A stretch of 64,000 nucleotides of DNA, taken from contig JAMSLZ010000006.1 of NCBI GenBank assembly GCA_026027325.1, positions 1,178,001 through 1,242,000 of the forward strand, given 5' to 3'. Each line of letters starts with the position of its first letter. Within the stretch, counting starts at the first letter, position 1. The position numbers and the translations under genes were made by a program. The stretch comes from Actinomucor elegans. Lineage: Eukaryota; Mucoromycota; Mucoromycetes; Mucorales; Mucoraceae. This document shows, in pieces, positions 24,825 to 37,313 of the stretch. The notes under the pieces were generated by a model. It was not told the DNA's origin and made no database searches. It worked only from the letters and a program-made list of their open reading frames with translations.

Positions 24825-25535
24825 CTTGTATAAGGCTGGATTGATGATTAAACGTTATTTACTTTATTATCTAACAAAACGGTTCTGTCCATTTGTTCCA
24901 GATTCAACAATTGGTTTAAATAAGGATCGGTCAAAAGAAGTTTTAGGGCATGCTAAGAATGCAGCCTTTTTAAATTTTCTATCTAAAATCTTGTTCATTG
25001 ATGCCGAGAGTAAAAATCAGTAGTGCAAAATCAAATTAGGGGGGAGGTTTCGAACTAAATTGAGTTTACTATATGTTGATGAAATGCAATACATTTGAAA
25101 GTAAAAAATATACTTGAAAATTCATCTTTTCTATAGCTAAGTCATTCGATTTGAAAGGAAAAAAAAAATGACTAAGGATTCAGCTTTTCTACAGCAAGAA
25201 ATATACCTCAGAATTAAGTAATTCTAAGATCTCATTTTGTAATAAAGCGCTCGCTGAATGCAAAATGATTGTGCTACAATTATTTAGTTTATAATTGCGA
25301 TGTAGTTTCTTTATATCATTATTTTGACTAGGAACAGTGTCAGATATAGGAAAACTTATTCTGTATAATAATTTTGCTAGCATAAAGCATGAACTAGAAT
25401 ATTGGAAGACAATCAATCAAACTCAGACATAACAGAACGTTGATGATATGGTTGAAATTAGTCGTGGTTTTGAAAGATCTACATTTGAAATACATACTAA
25501 GTCGAGAGGGATACTAGTAATATGGTCAATATTTT
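24825..25535. other. Spacer after P450 A
   Basis: No supported gene. Short frames here (24826-25023, 25189-25416 on the minus strand) lack domains. Confidence 0.45.
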
Positions 25536-26262
25536 TTGGAGAAGAAGTGTTTAAAGAAATCTGATGAAGAGCATTATAATATAGAAAACCCTGAAAAACT
25601 TGAATGGCTTGATACATTTGCAGAAGCCGAAGAATACGCTAAAACCTTTGCTAGAAGCCATTTATTTGAAATAGTAAAGCGTAGACCCAATGAAGATGGG
25701 AAAGGTTCTTTCCGTTATGCCACATACAATTGTGATAGAGGAAGAAGCCCTGAAGTTACCAAAATAATAGCCAAGAATATCACGAAACATATACGAAATG
25801 ATAATTTAAGAGGAAGGGATGTCCATTTGAATGGAATATTGGACATAAATTAGGAAGGTTGTCTACCAGAACTAATTCAAATGATCATAATCATTGTTCA
25901 ACAAACGATGAATTCAATAATCACCCATTGCGCAAACAACTGAGGGAAGATTAAAAGAATCATATTGCAGACTTAAATAATCCTAGTGCTGCGCCTTGAT
26001 CAACCGTAATGAAGTTGAAAAGGCATTTGAATTCGAAAACTCAACACTTGTGACAACTCTAAGATACAAGTACAATGTTCGATGTAAGTCACTTAGAGTG
26101 ATTAATTCTACCATTATCTCTTATATGGCTGCCCAACTAATTCAAGAGCATGAAAGAGTAAGCTTTGAAAATGCGGAAGCTATCTTGATCCAAACCAGTG
26201 ACATTAGATTTTTTTGTCACCCTGAAGATGAATCCGAAAGTGGTGGCAATGATAGTGTCTAA
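25536..26262 (+). pseudogene. Remnant of a FAR1/MULE-transposase-like DNA-binding protein
   Basis: The first frame has EWLDTFAEAEEYAKTFARSH, then RRPNEDGKGSFRYATYNCDRG. This is the pattern of FAR1-type zinc-binding domains that sit at the N-terminus of MULE-like transposases and their domesticated relatives. A frame change follows, where a DHNHC / NNHPLR segment (about 25880-25930) would supply the His pair. More broken frames reach 26262. No transposase catalytic core was seen. Whether the last frame (25996-26262) belongs to the same element is uncertain. Confidence 0.55.
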
Positions 26263-27179
26263 CTTAAAAGCCATTACTTCCTTTTACTCTTTTATGCTCA
26301 ATAACAAACATTCCTTATCCTTGATTTTGTTTTCTTGAATTCTTTGTATGCTGGGAAGACCCTATTTCAATTGAAAGTTTTCCTTTTTCGCGTCATATAA
26401 CGGTTTATTCTGCAGTGCATGTCAATATTCTATAATTTGCAATAGTTTTCATAGTATATATCGTGTTTAAACGGTCTACAGCGATCTATTACAATGATTA
26501 TAACAGTTTACAATGATCCACAATAATCGTGTTCACAATCTATAAAGGTTTACAACGATTTTTGAAGTCTGTGTTTTAATAGCTTTTAGTGAGAATAATA
26601 GACATTCAGCTGGATTAAGTAGAACATAACTAAAACATCAAATAATGGTATCCATTGCATGAACGATCATGAAGGTTATCATTAACGGTTTCCACGGTAT
26701 AACCTACATATGACCTTATTTACATGACACCTTGATTGTACCTATAGTACAATATATAAGCTCAGCCATTCAATCGTGTGGTATTTAATAAATCTCAAGC
26801 TATGCATTAGAAAGCCCTTAATCGATCTTTTTAACTTATATAATGAAATATAACCCTATATTCTGCGCGATTTTATCCCTGTTTTCTCTTTATTATTACT
26901 TTAGATACCCAAAGCTCTTAGCCATAAGATTGAGACCAGAGTTATTGCGAAGCCTGAGGAACAAGAATATGAGTGATAGGTTATCTGCATGATTACTGTC
27001 CAAAAGATGATCAGCAGCATAGGAAGAAACTAATGAAAAGCTGTGAACATTATCAAACATGATAAGGCCGATCCATAGATGGAACAAGGCTATCTTCTGC
27101 AAAAAGGATCAAGTATAGCTAGCAGCCAGCATATTTGATTTAGGTTCCATAATTAAAACATTTATATCATACAGTGCTT
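26263..27179. other. Spacer between two transposon remnants
   Basis: No gene supported. About 85 bases at 26831-26915 resemble 40700-40790: both start an open frame with MKYN-IFC. About 26460-26570 has several near-repeats of a CTACAATGATC-like unit. Confidence 0.4.
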
Positions 27180-30135
27180 CCAATACTCGAGGTCAGTTAC
27201 TATACCAACGGATTCAACGACATAACCTAGTATTTTGGAATAAACAACTCACTTATGGCCAACCAGCCTTCATTTCATACCGAGGAAACAGTATCATTGA
27301 TTATTTGCATTGGCACAGACAGCATAACCCCCCCCCCCACCTTTCCATTAAATATAATCTATCACTTGAATTAGCTCACAAGTTCATGACTTTCACCTAT
27401 AACTCATCTATTCCAATACCAGATATTGCTCTTCAACAACGCATAACATGACATTTACAGAAATTAAAGGATGCCGAGAAAATCGATATATATATATAAG
27501 CGAAACTTCCAGCATGTCATCACCACCTTAATAGCACCGCAGCCACCGGGTACAGCAGACCAACCTACCACTATATAGTATATAGAAAAACTCAACGATG
27601 ATATTTGTCAGATAATCTATCGTAATTTAGCACAACATGTGGTAGAATCACCAAACTTCGAAATCCTGTCAAAGGTTTTTGGACACCCGAGATGCAAAAT
27701 ACGTTCGATCTAAAGAACATTACTACAAGAAACGGAGAAAAGCACGCAGCCTTAATTGTCTAAAATATTGGCTTCTTCGCCAAGAAACTAAAACAAAACT
27801 ATGTCGACTCATTGCCTTACGACATAAAAAAACATGGAGACATTTCTGTGACCAAATGGCCAAAGGTGATTATAGTAAAGCCATCGCTAAGTTCAGTAAA
27901 ATCAGAAAATACAGGCAACTTAAACCAACTTTTTTGTCTATTGAAAATCCTGCTCATGCTGCTAACTCAATGGCCAGATGCCTCCAATCTGTTTTCTGAG
28001 GACACTTACCGACTTCTACTGAACACAGCTCATTTCGATACGCTCACCAGTTTCCTTCTGAAGAATCTCCTTTCTCCACTGATCTAATCGTCTCAGCTAT
28101 CCAAAAAATCCCTTCTGGAAAAGAACCAGGCGTGGATGACATACGCCAAGAGGTGCTGATATGTATTAGTGGCTCTCTGGCACCCATGTTACACTCTCTT
28201 TTCCAGCTTTGCTGGCGTCGGCCATATACTCCACTGAACTGATGAGTTACCTAAGTTATCTCTATCTATAAGAAAGGCCCAACAACCGATCTAGGAAACT
28301 ATCGTCCAATTAGTTTAACATCGATTTTTTGAAAGATACTTGAATACTGTCTAATTCCAACCCTTATAGAACACAATCCTGATCTAGGTTTAGTTCAAGG
28401 TAGTCTTCGTCAATTTAGAGGACCCTTAGATCAAGCGCTTTGTCTCGCTCAAATATGCCAAATCCTGCGCTATAACTACGGTCTCAAACCAAATCTAGCA
28501 TTCTTAGACATAAAATCTGCCTATAGCACAATCAATCACTCTTACATCTGGTCCTTGCTTTGAGAAACAGCCTCTCCTGCGCTGATTGGCCTTTTGCAAA
28601 ATCTATTTGATGGTGTCCACATTGAAGTTCTCCTCAATAATGTTCGATCCTTACAATTCCAACCAAACACTGGTGTTCTCCAAAGTTCTATTCTATCACC
28701 CTTCCTCTATTCTCTCTACATAAATGACCTTCCAAAATTACTCCGTCTCTCACAATTAGAAGAACCTCAAACTCCAATTAAGCTTGCAAGACTAATGAGA
28801 TGCTTACTTTATGCAGATGATGTAGTACTAATCGCTGAACAATCACAAATGAACAATTTATTGATCTGGTGTGAAGAACGCAGTCTGGCAAGACGCTACC
28901 GCCGGAATCCTAGCAAGGATGTTATCCTTGATAGTAATTCTAATAGTTATAATTACTCCCTCTATGGTAATCCTATACCAGGGCAAACCTACTTTCCTTA
29001 CCTAAGTGTACCCTTTAACCCAGGTGGTTTGTTGAATGCGCAAAAGCTAATACATAACAACTTTACCAAAGCTTTGAACATTCTACATTCAATGCCATCC
29101 ATAGGAGTCAATGCCTTTGGCCTTAGTCGATTGTTATTTACCATATTTTACGCAAACATAATCGCCTACAACTGGAATACGGCTTGGCAATTAACAGCCT
29201 CTCTGTCGCCCAATTTAAGATACTTGAAGATGCTCAGAACCAATGCTTACGAGAAATCTATGGCGGCCATTCTCGTAGTTCTACCAAATTAATGCTCCAC
29301 TTGATAAAACTACTATCAATGAAAGACCATCTTGATATTTTACAAGCTCAGTTCCTATTATGATCCCTATACCTACCCGATAATAAACTCCCTTATCGAT
29401 TACTTCCTCTAATAAAACAAAATTGTAACCATTAATGGCAAAAATGATCAACAACACTTTTCTGGAATATATTCCCAACACTAGTTGACCAAATTAATAC
29501 CAGAGCCTTTAAACAGCTCAAACGAACCTTTTTGCAAAATAACCTTCAACAACGACAGCAAGCAAAAGATTCTCATCTTCTTTTACTATGCCAATTGACT
29601 GTCTATTTAGCTCTAATTCTTTGGCTACCTATGACTAAATTAGAGAGAAGTAGATGCATACGCTGGTGTTTAGGCTGGTTACCTGGTGGTTCACCTCGTC
29701 CATGCTCCCGATATCCATCCCACTCTCCTTCCAAGCGACATGCCATGAGCTACCTGGATATGCATAAACGCTTACAGATGCCAGAAACGAGAGCAAATCC
29801 ACTATCACTCCTACTAAACTAGCTACCGATTAAAAAATCTCGAAATTTTGACATTATCTCTCCTTGGTCTCTTCGCTGGCTCACCATACGCGCTATTCTC
29901 TAAGAACTTGATCGTCTTTTCCACAATGATCTTCCCCCCTTTTACTTCACCTTCCTTAGGTTCACGCCTCTTATATTAGTTTTCACAAAGCCCATACAGC
30001 TAAACCGTTAGTACCCAAATGGCACATCTCCTTCCTCTGCCTTTTTGCCCTTCACCCCAAAGGGATTTTTAGAATTCACCTTCCTTCAGATCTAGCTTGG
30101 GAAGTATAGGCGTGTCTAATCAATACCACGCGTTC
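27180..30135 (+). mobile_element. Degraded non-LTR (LINE-like) retrotransposon
   Basis: Broken frames follow LINE order. An endonuclease C-terminal fragment (QRHNLVFWNKQLTYGQPAF at about 27206) comes first. The region before the RT (27679-27999) and early RT motifs (SGKEPGVDD at about 28115; NYRPISLTSIF at about 28300) follow. The palm has LLYADDVVLIAEQ at about 28806-28845. A C-terminal part (29532-29822) reads RWCLGWLPGGSPRPC and SKRHAMSYLDMHKRLQMP, typical of a CCHC-like finger. Several stops and frameshifts show it is inactive. The 3' end is near an ATTTTATTTTATTTTAT run at about 30140-30160. It lies between P450 copies A and B. Confidence 0.85.
28594..29292 (+). pseudogene. Reverse transcriptase palm fragment of the LINE-like element
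   Basis: Longest intact frame of the element, 232 codons. It carries the F/YADD catalytic box as YADD, the preceding GVLQSSILSPFLYSLYINDLP segment and a thumb-like tail. Confidence 0.85.
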
Positions 30136-30160
30136 ATCAAGATATTTTATTTTATTTTAT

Positions 30161-30988
30161 AATAAAAATCTTATTAAGCAATTTATATCACAAATAATTG
30201 GTAACTATATAAAACAGTTACTTTAGTTCTATCAAACTTTCTTTTGTAGCAGAACAGAACAACGATAAGGAAATATAGTAATTTTTTCTGTTTTGAAGAA
30301 ATGTTTTCTTTTGTCAATATTTTACAAAATGTAGAATATTAGAATTGTTTACAATGATATTAATACACAAGAAATATATATGCATTACTCATCTGCATCA
30401 ATATTTCTATTTTTTTTTTAAAAAAACAAAGCCCAGGAAGTTGTTGCAGGGCATTAATTGACATGAGGGTTAGCGTAATCTAAAGCAGTATGTATCTTAC
30501 GTGCTATGCATCTTATATGCTATGCAAGTAAGGCATCACTTGGTCTATATTAATAGGATCTCCGAGTGATCGTCCGTTCTAGGAATAGTTCTAATCATGG
30601 AGCCAAAACCTCGATTAGAGCTCTATGCTGAGAACGCACTACTACGCAAGGTATTTAATAATAAGAGCCTATTTTATTATCAGTATTGTCAAATGTATTT
30701 ATTTATGGGCTGGAAATAATGTTTATTGAACAAGAGTGTCCCTTAATGGAAAACTATGCCTTTAGAGAAAATACTCTTCTGATGAATTAAGATCGCATGA
30801 GCTTGTTGGTGCACAATCAATTTACCATAGTAAAATCTAGGTACCAAGAGTTTTGTGTAGACTATTTCTGTATAGAATTAACGAGAACTCTAAGAAAAAT
30901 AAAACAAAACAAATAAAGAATGGCATTATATAGGAAAAGTAAAAGATGTTACATCCGATAACTATTCTTCTTTTTCACTACAGTAAGT
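30161..30988. other. Spacer upstream of P450 B
   Basis: No gene seen. The last 50 bases before the P450 start (TCCGATAACTATTCTTCTTT, then ACTACAGTAAGTATG) match the same region of copy C closely. Confidence 0.5.
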
Positions 30989-33083
30989 ATGAACTCGAAG
31001 CAATCTGGCTCTATTGTGTATTCGTTCTTGGAGACAGTGCTTGTCAAAACTGGCCGTCTTACTCGACTCCAGAAATGTATATCCATTGGATCTGCCATTC
31101 TCCTCTCATTTTCTTATCTAACATATAAAAAAATATCGACACCTCCAAAACGATTGCAGCACATCCCCAATGTTAACTATATACAAATCATGCGAGCTTT
31201 TCTTAGTGGAACTCCTCTACCTGAGATTAACAAGTATATCATTCAGCCAATTATAAACTCGACAGGACTATACCTGGTATGATAATCTGATGGATACATA
31301 GTTACTTTATTGATTAACATCTGAAATTAGCGTCCAAGTAGAAGTGTTTGGAACATATATGTTACAGACCCCGAGATTGCAAGAATCGTATATAACAAAC
31401 ATGGTAAGCAATACTACAGCCAAGACTTTCTCAAATCTAAGCCCATCTGCAGATCTTTTTCCAAAGTTTGATGTAACAGCAGTAAACAAAGGCACGCTGA
31501 ATGGTAGGTTCGCTGTTCGGTCCAACAACCTAGTATTTGCAGTTGGAGAAGAATGGAAAAAACAAAGACGTGTAAGTGATAACATGTAGTTAATGGTTTT
31601 TCGACAAGTCCTCTCATTTACTTTTTCTTTTGTAGATCGCAAACCCAACATTTAATCGAGCTATGCCAATCTCTTTATTTGGCCAATACGTCAAAAATCT
31701 GTTCGAATGTCTTTCGCTTGAAAAAGAATCGGATATAGATATAGGCTCATTCATTGACAGATACATACTGGATGTTCTTGGATATGCAGGATTTGGTCAG
31801 TGAACAAAAGCTGACACTGTTAATATCAAATCTAAAGAAACTCTTAATAGATTTTGCATTTAATTCTTTAAAGGAACCTGAAAATCCATATTTCAAGAGA
31901 TACGAAAAGATCACAGTTGCACTTGCAAGCGCTTTGTTCTACTTTTTCCCTTTCTTTGATCGAGAGCATCTAGTATGGATGTTTCCCAAACGCCAGAAGC
32001 TACACCAAGAATTGGATATTTTTTTGAACATGATGGATGATATTATTACTCGAAAGCGTGCCAAGGTGGCAGAGCAAAAGAAAATCAATGAACTATCAGT
32101 GGCAAAAGGATTTTCTCCAGAAAGTAGTAAGCGGCATGCAGATAAGGATATCTTGACATTGTTCATTGAAAGTGCAAACGACGATGAGAATAAAGATCTT
32201 TCGATAGCAGACAACGACATGCTTATGGTATGTACCATTTATTTGTGGCGAAGCATCAGCTAAAAAAGTCTATTTCGTAGAGTAATTTGTGCGTGTTGTT
32301 CACAGCTGGCCATCATTCGACTACTGCTGCAATTAATTCTTTCTTTTACGAGCTTGCTGTAAACCAGGTACAGGCACCTAAAAAAAAAGAAAGACCAAGG
32401 CAGTTATTAACGGGTTTCTTATAGGATGTTCAACAAAAGGCCCGAGAAGAAGTCTTATCCATCCTTGGAGACAATAACATGGATGTGTTGCCTAATGAAG
32501 AGCAGCTTTCAAAAATGGAGTATTTGGATATGGCTATCAAAGAGGTAAGAGAAGCTCTCTAGTCTAATTAGTAGAGAGGCAGAATTTCACATCAAATGAA
32601 TCATAGAACCTTCGATTACATCCACCTATACCTGCCAGTACGCCTCGTATAGCTGCCGAAGATTGTATTCTTGGAGAAACATTCATTCCCAAGGGGTCTA
32701 CGCTTAATATTGATCATATCAATGTACAAAGGGACCCTAAATATTGGAGCAACCCTGATGTATTCAACCCTGATCGCTTCTTACCAGGAGGAGAGGCGGA
32801 CGAAAAAGCAGGGACGGGTTTTACGGCCTTCGGAAGCGGTGTCCGTCATTGCATTGGTAAAAAATTCTCAATGAATGAACAAAAGGTGCTTTTATCAATG
32901 TTTTGTAAGTTCAATCATGTTAATGAAACCAAAAGAGCTCTATTTTAATTTTTTTGTCAAACAGTGAAAAAATACACTTGGACTCTACCTGAAGATTCGA
33001 TCCATAAGAATGGAGTAGTAACCAAAGGAGTGATACTGTTGAATGTCGTTGATATGAAGCTGACACTGTCACCCCGTTACTAG
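30989..33083 (+). CDS. Cytochrome P450, copy B
   Basis: Nine exons encode 546 residues. Introns are 31277-31330, 31404-31452, 31572-31635, 31796-31850, 32228-32280, 32368-32424, 32545-32606 and 32905-32964. Motifs are as in copy A: membrane anchor, ENLR, FNPDRF, and FGSGVRHCIG with Cys490. The I-helix is again AGHHST rather than AGHETT. Its last exon-4 motif is GYAGF, where A and C have GDAGF. Exon 1 and intron 1 are nearly identical to copy C, exons 4-8 nearly identical to copy A, and the last third of exon 9 matches C again. The substrate is unknown. Confidence 0.93.
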
Positions 33084-35225
33084 CTGGTGCAAAGTTTCAG
33101 CTATCAAGTATTAATTCCCTCAATTCAAAAGACCAATCCTTCAAACTGGCTTCAAACAACGAAATAAAGTACCACTGATGTCCTCTTATTATAGTACCCA
33201 CTGTATAATTATTTAGCTGCCTTCTTCAAATTTTTTTCATATTGTCATTGTCTCTTAAATGGAGCGTCAATTATTATTAGAAGTATTACTACACATCCTG
33301 ATAGTAATAATAGGTTAGACATTAATGCTCACATATAATGAAATCGTGTTCTATCGAAACCAGCAAGTTTGTGATTGCTGAAGAAGAGGAAATACAAAAA
33401 TGCTGCAAGTTTGAGTTTTAGAGGATATATATTAATGCACAATTCGATCAAATGACAAACTAATGTACAAAATTGTCTTTAATAAGGGGATACTGTCTAT
33501 TTGACCATGCTACTGGATAGTTCGAGTGTATGGTAGCTTATATCACTGATTGTGAATCTATTCAAATAGGAGTCCAAACAATCTATATTGAAAATAGTAA
33601 CCTTTTTAATAATGTAATCCAAGAAAAATCATACTATGATGAAGTTGATCACTCCAGTAGTTGAATTACCGGCAATATTAATTACAGCAGTCACCTTATC
33701 TAAAGAAATGCATATAAATCAGAAAATGCTTCCATAAATATGACGACCAGATAAGAAAACCATCCTAATACAAGCATTTTATGCATTTGCTATCTATAAG
33801 TTGGCCTCTAATATTATCTCAAATATGAGTATTCATTAAAAAAGTATTGATGAACTCAGAGAAAACTACTCAAATAAGTATTTTGATGTGGATACACACT
33901 TTCAATACCAAGACAGTTGAGTATCAAATAGTATTTCATGAGCATTAATATTATAGAGGTATTCACTTCTCACTGAAGCCTGATTTCATAGTATGTACTA
34001 GTGAATGATTCAATAATTAATGCTAGTATTACAGATTTTCCAAATACTATCCACTGAAATACAAGTAGTTTCTTTATAAAACAATAAATATAAATTTTAT
34101 TCCCTCTTTCATCAGACTTAACCAGCAGTATACATTGATATCTTGTATCATACCCGTACAGTCTTGTCAGTATCCAATGATCATTTCTGCCGACTTCTGA
34201 TTTGAGAGTCAAAGGTTGAGGGTAGCTCTTTTAGGATATAGTGCGATGTTGTAATGTTCGAGTCCACCATTATATCTTCAATAAATAATGCTATTAAGAC
34301 TTGTGTTCCATACTTGAATAGAAAATAGTTGAAACCATACAAAAGCTAAACACGCTACAGCTATTAGTTCTCCGTCAATTTGTCTAATAGTTATTACAGT
34401 ACATCAACTTCATTGAGTTACTGGAATTGAAACATAATCCCACAACGGCCTTACCCTCGGTAAAACTCTTTCGATTCTCAAATCATGCATAGTTCAAGAA
34501 TGAACTGAGAAAAATCTTTGAAACTTAGTAATGATATATGGAAATGTTTTTCAAATAGTTAAAACAAGCATTAGTGATGGTGCATGGTGATAATAAAAGG
34601 ATATAAGGATTTAAATGTATTTTTTGTACAAACACTTGTCATTCGAAAAAAGTATAACTTTCTACAGTTTACATTAAAATGACTTTGATTTTTTACTATT
34701 ACCCGAGCCTCAATTATTTCAAAATCGCAGAACAAGAAAATTGGCATGATATATTTATCAACACGAGAAATCTCGACCAAACTCGGTCAAGCACTGCATC
34801 AGATAGACAGTCCTGATTCAGAATGAGCTACTGTGTCTAATAAATATTATTCGTACAAATGTCTAATTATAATCTTCATTAAATCCAATGATTGTTTCTC
34901 TCTCTATGCTTAATTGGATTGCTTGGACTTGATGGTTATCAAAAATAGTACTGAATAGATATAAATAGCAGTAATGACGGAGAGAAATATCACTAAATGG
35001 GGGATTCAGCTATTAGAGATGTTCATATGAGTGGGGTCACACGCTTGTAGATGCATGATCTAACGTAAAAACGAAACTCAGGCACTGGGGGTTCTATGTA
35101 GAGCATTGCTGCATAGGATCAGCAGTTGGACTATCACGGCAAAACAAATAAAAGAATCAGAACTAAGTATGAAAAGCACACGAGGTTGTATTCGATAACT
35201 ATTCTTCTTTTTTACTACAGTAAGT
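33084..35225. other. Spacer between P450 B and C
   Basis: No supported gene in 2.1 kb. Holds a repeat copy at 34766-34845. Short minus-strand frames at 33970-34212 and 34571-34780 have no recognisable features. Confidence 0.5.
34766..34845 (+). repeat. Dispersed degenerate repeat, reference copy
   Basis: The clearest member: AATCTCGACCAAACTCGGTC at the left, CATCAGAT in the middle, TGATTCAGAATGAGCTACTG and TCTAATA at the right. Seven members were recognised by eye (12181, 21838, 34766, 37460, 42421, 60801, 63811), plus half copies at about 37620 and about 4385 (inverted). Confidence 0.6.
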
Positions 35226-37313
35226 ATGAACTCGAAGCAATCTGTCTCTATTGTGTATTCGTTCTTGGAGACAGTGCTTGTCAAAACTGGCCGTCTTACT
35301 CGATTCCAGAAATGTATATCCATTGGATCTGCCATTCTCCTCTCATTTTCTTATCTAACATATAAAAAAATATCGACACCTCCAAAACGATTGCAGCATA
35401 TCCCCAGTGTTAACTATATACAAATCATGCGAGCTTTTCTTAGTGGAACTCCTCTACCTGAGATTAACAAGTATATCATTCAGCCAATTATAAACTCGAC
35501 AGGACTATACCTGGTATGATAATCTGATGGATACATAGTTACTTTATTGATTAACATCTGAAACTAGCGTCCAAGTAGAAGTGTTTGGAACATATATGTT
35601 ACAGACCCTGAGATTGCAAGAATCGTATATAACAAGCATGGTAAGCAATACTACAGCCAAGACTTTCTCAAATCTAAGCCCATCTGCAGATCTTTTTCCA
35701 AAGCTTGATCTAACAGCAGTAAACAAAGGCACTTTGAATGGAAAATTCTCTGTTCGATCCAACAATTTGTTCTTTTCAACTGGAGAAGAATGGAAAAGGC
35801 AAAGACGCGTAAGTGCTAGTGCATACCTTGATTTTCGTTAAGTTTTCTTATTTGCTTTTTCTTTTATAGATTGCGAATCCAGCATTCCATCGAGCTATGC
35901 CAATTTCCTTGTTTGGTAGACACACCAAAAATCTATTCGAATGTCTTTCGCTTAAAAAAGAATCCGAGGTAGATATAGGCCACACCTTAGAAAGGTTCAC
36001 ATTGGATATCATTGGAGATGCAGGATTCGGTTAGAAAACAAAAGCTGATACCATCAATACTGAACCTAAATAGATTCTGTCAATAGATTTTATGTTCAAT
36101 TCTTTGAAAGAGCCAAACAATCCATATGCCAAGAGGTACGAAAAGATTACAAATGCTCAAGCAAACGCTCTGTTCTACTTTTTCCCTTCCTTTGATCGGG
36201 AGTATTTATGGATGTTTCCCAAGCGCCAGGAGCTGCACCAAGAATTGGATATTTTTCTAGGCATGGTACAGGAAATTATCGCTAAAAAGCGTGCTAAGAT
36301 AACAGAACAAAAGCAAATCGATGAATTAACAGTGGAAGAAGGATCTTCTCAAGTTAACCAACGCACAGATAGGGATATCTTGACGTTGTTCATTGAAAGT
36401 GCAAACGATGAGGAGAACAAAGATCTTTCAATAGCAGACAATGATATGCTCTTGGTATATTTTGCATCTTGTGATATAATATCATCTAAACGATTTTCTT
36501 TATAGAGTAACTTGTGTGTATTGTTTACGGCTGGACATGAAACGACTACCGCAGCAATCCTTTTCTTTATGTACGAGCTTGCTGTAAACCAGGTGCAGAT
36601 ACAGTAATCTTTCTAAAAAAAACAGTTACTAATGAATTTAATATAGGATGTTCAACAAAAAGCCCGAGAAGAAATCTTATCCATCCTTGGAGACAATAAC
36701 ATGGATGTGTTGCCTAATGAAGAGCAGCTTTCAAAAATGGAGTATTTGGATATGGCTATCAAAGAGGTAAGAGAAGCTCTCTAGTCTAGTTAGTAGAGAG
36801 ACAGAATTTCACATCAAATGAATCATAGAACCTTCGATTACATCCACCTGCACCTATTAGCTCTCCTCGTATAGCTACAGAAGACTGTATTCTTGGAGAA
36901 ACATTCATCCCCAAAGGCTCTACCATGGTTATTGATATCATCAGTCTTCATAGAAATCCGAAATCTTGGAACAGCCCTGATGTATTCAATCCAAGTCGTT
37001 TCTTGCCAGGAGGAGAAGCTGAAAAAAAAGCAAGGTCTGGAGCTGCGTTTGCAGCCTTTGGAGGTGGTAGCCGTCATTGTATTGGGCGAAAATTCACAAT
37101 GAATGAACAAAAGGTGTTCTTATCAATGTTTTGTAAGTTCAATCATGTTAATGAAATCAGAAGAGCCCTAATTTAATTTTTTTTTGTCAAATAGTAAAAA
37201 AATACACTTGGACTCTACCCAAAGATTCGATCCACAAGAATGGAGTAATAACCAAGGGGTTATTTCTGTTGAGCGTCGTTGATATGAAGCTGACACTGTC
37301 ACCCCGTTATTAG
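35226..37313 (+). CDS. Cytochrome P450, copy C
   Basis: Nine exons encode 545 residues. Introns are 35514-35567, 35641-35689, 35809-35869, 36030-36086, 36455-36505, 36593-36646, 36767-36828 and 37133-37194. It keeps the canonical I-helix AGHETT (345-350), ENLR, a PERF-type FNPSRF and FGGGSRHCIG with heme ligand Cys489. The body (exons 3-6 and 8) is clearly diverged from A and B, yet exon 1 matches B and exon 7 with intron 7 matches A almost base for base. It lies 1.28 kb upstream of the acyl-CoA ligase, same strand. It is probably the ancestral-type member; substrate unknown. Confidence 0.93.

Noticed and set aside
36838..37110. 90-codon minus-strand frame
   Set aside because: Antisense of P450 C exon 8.
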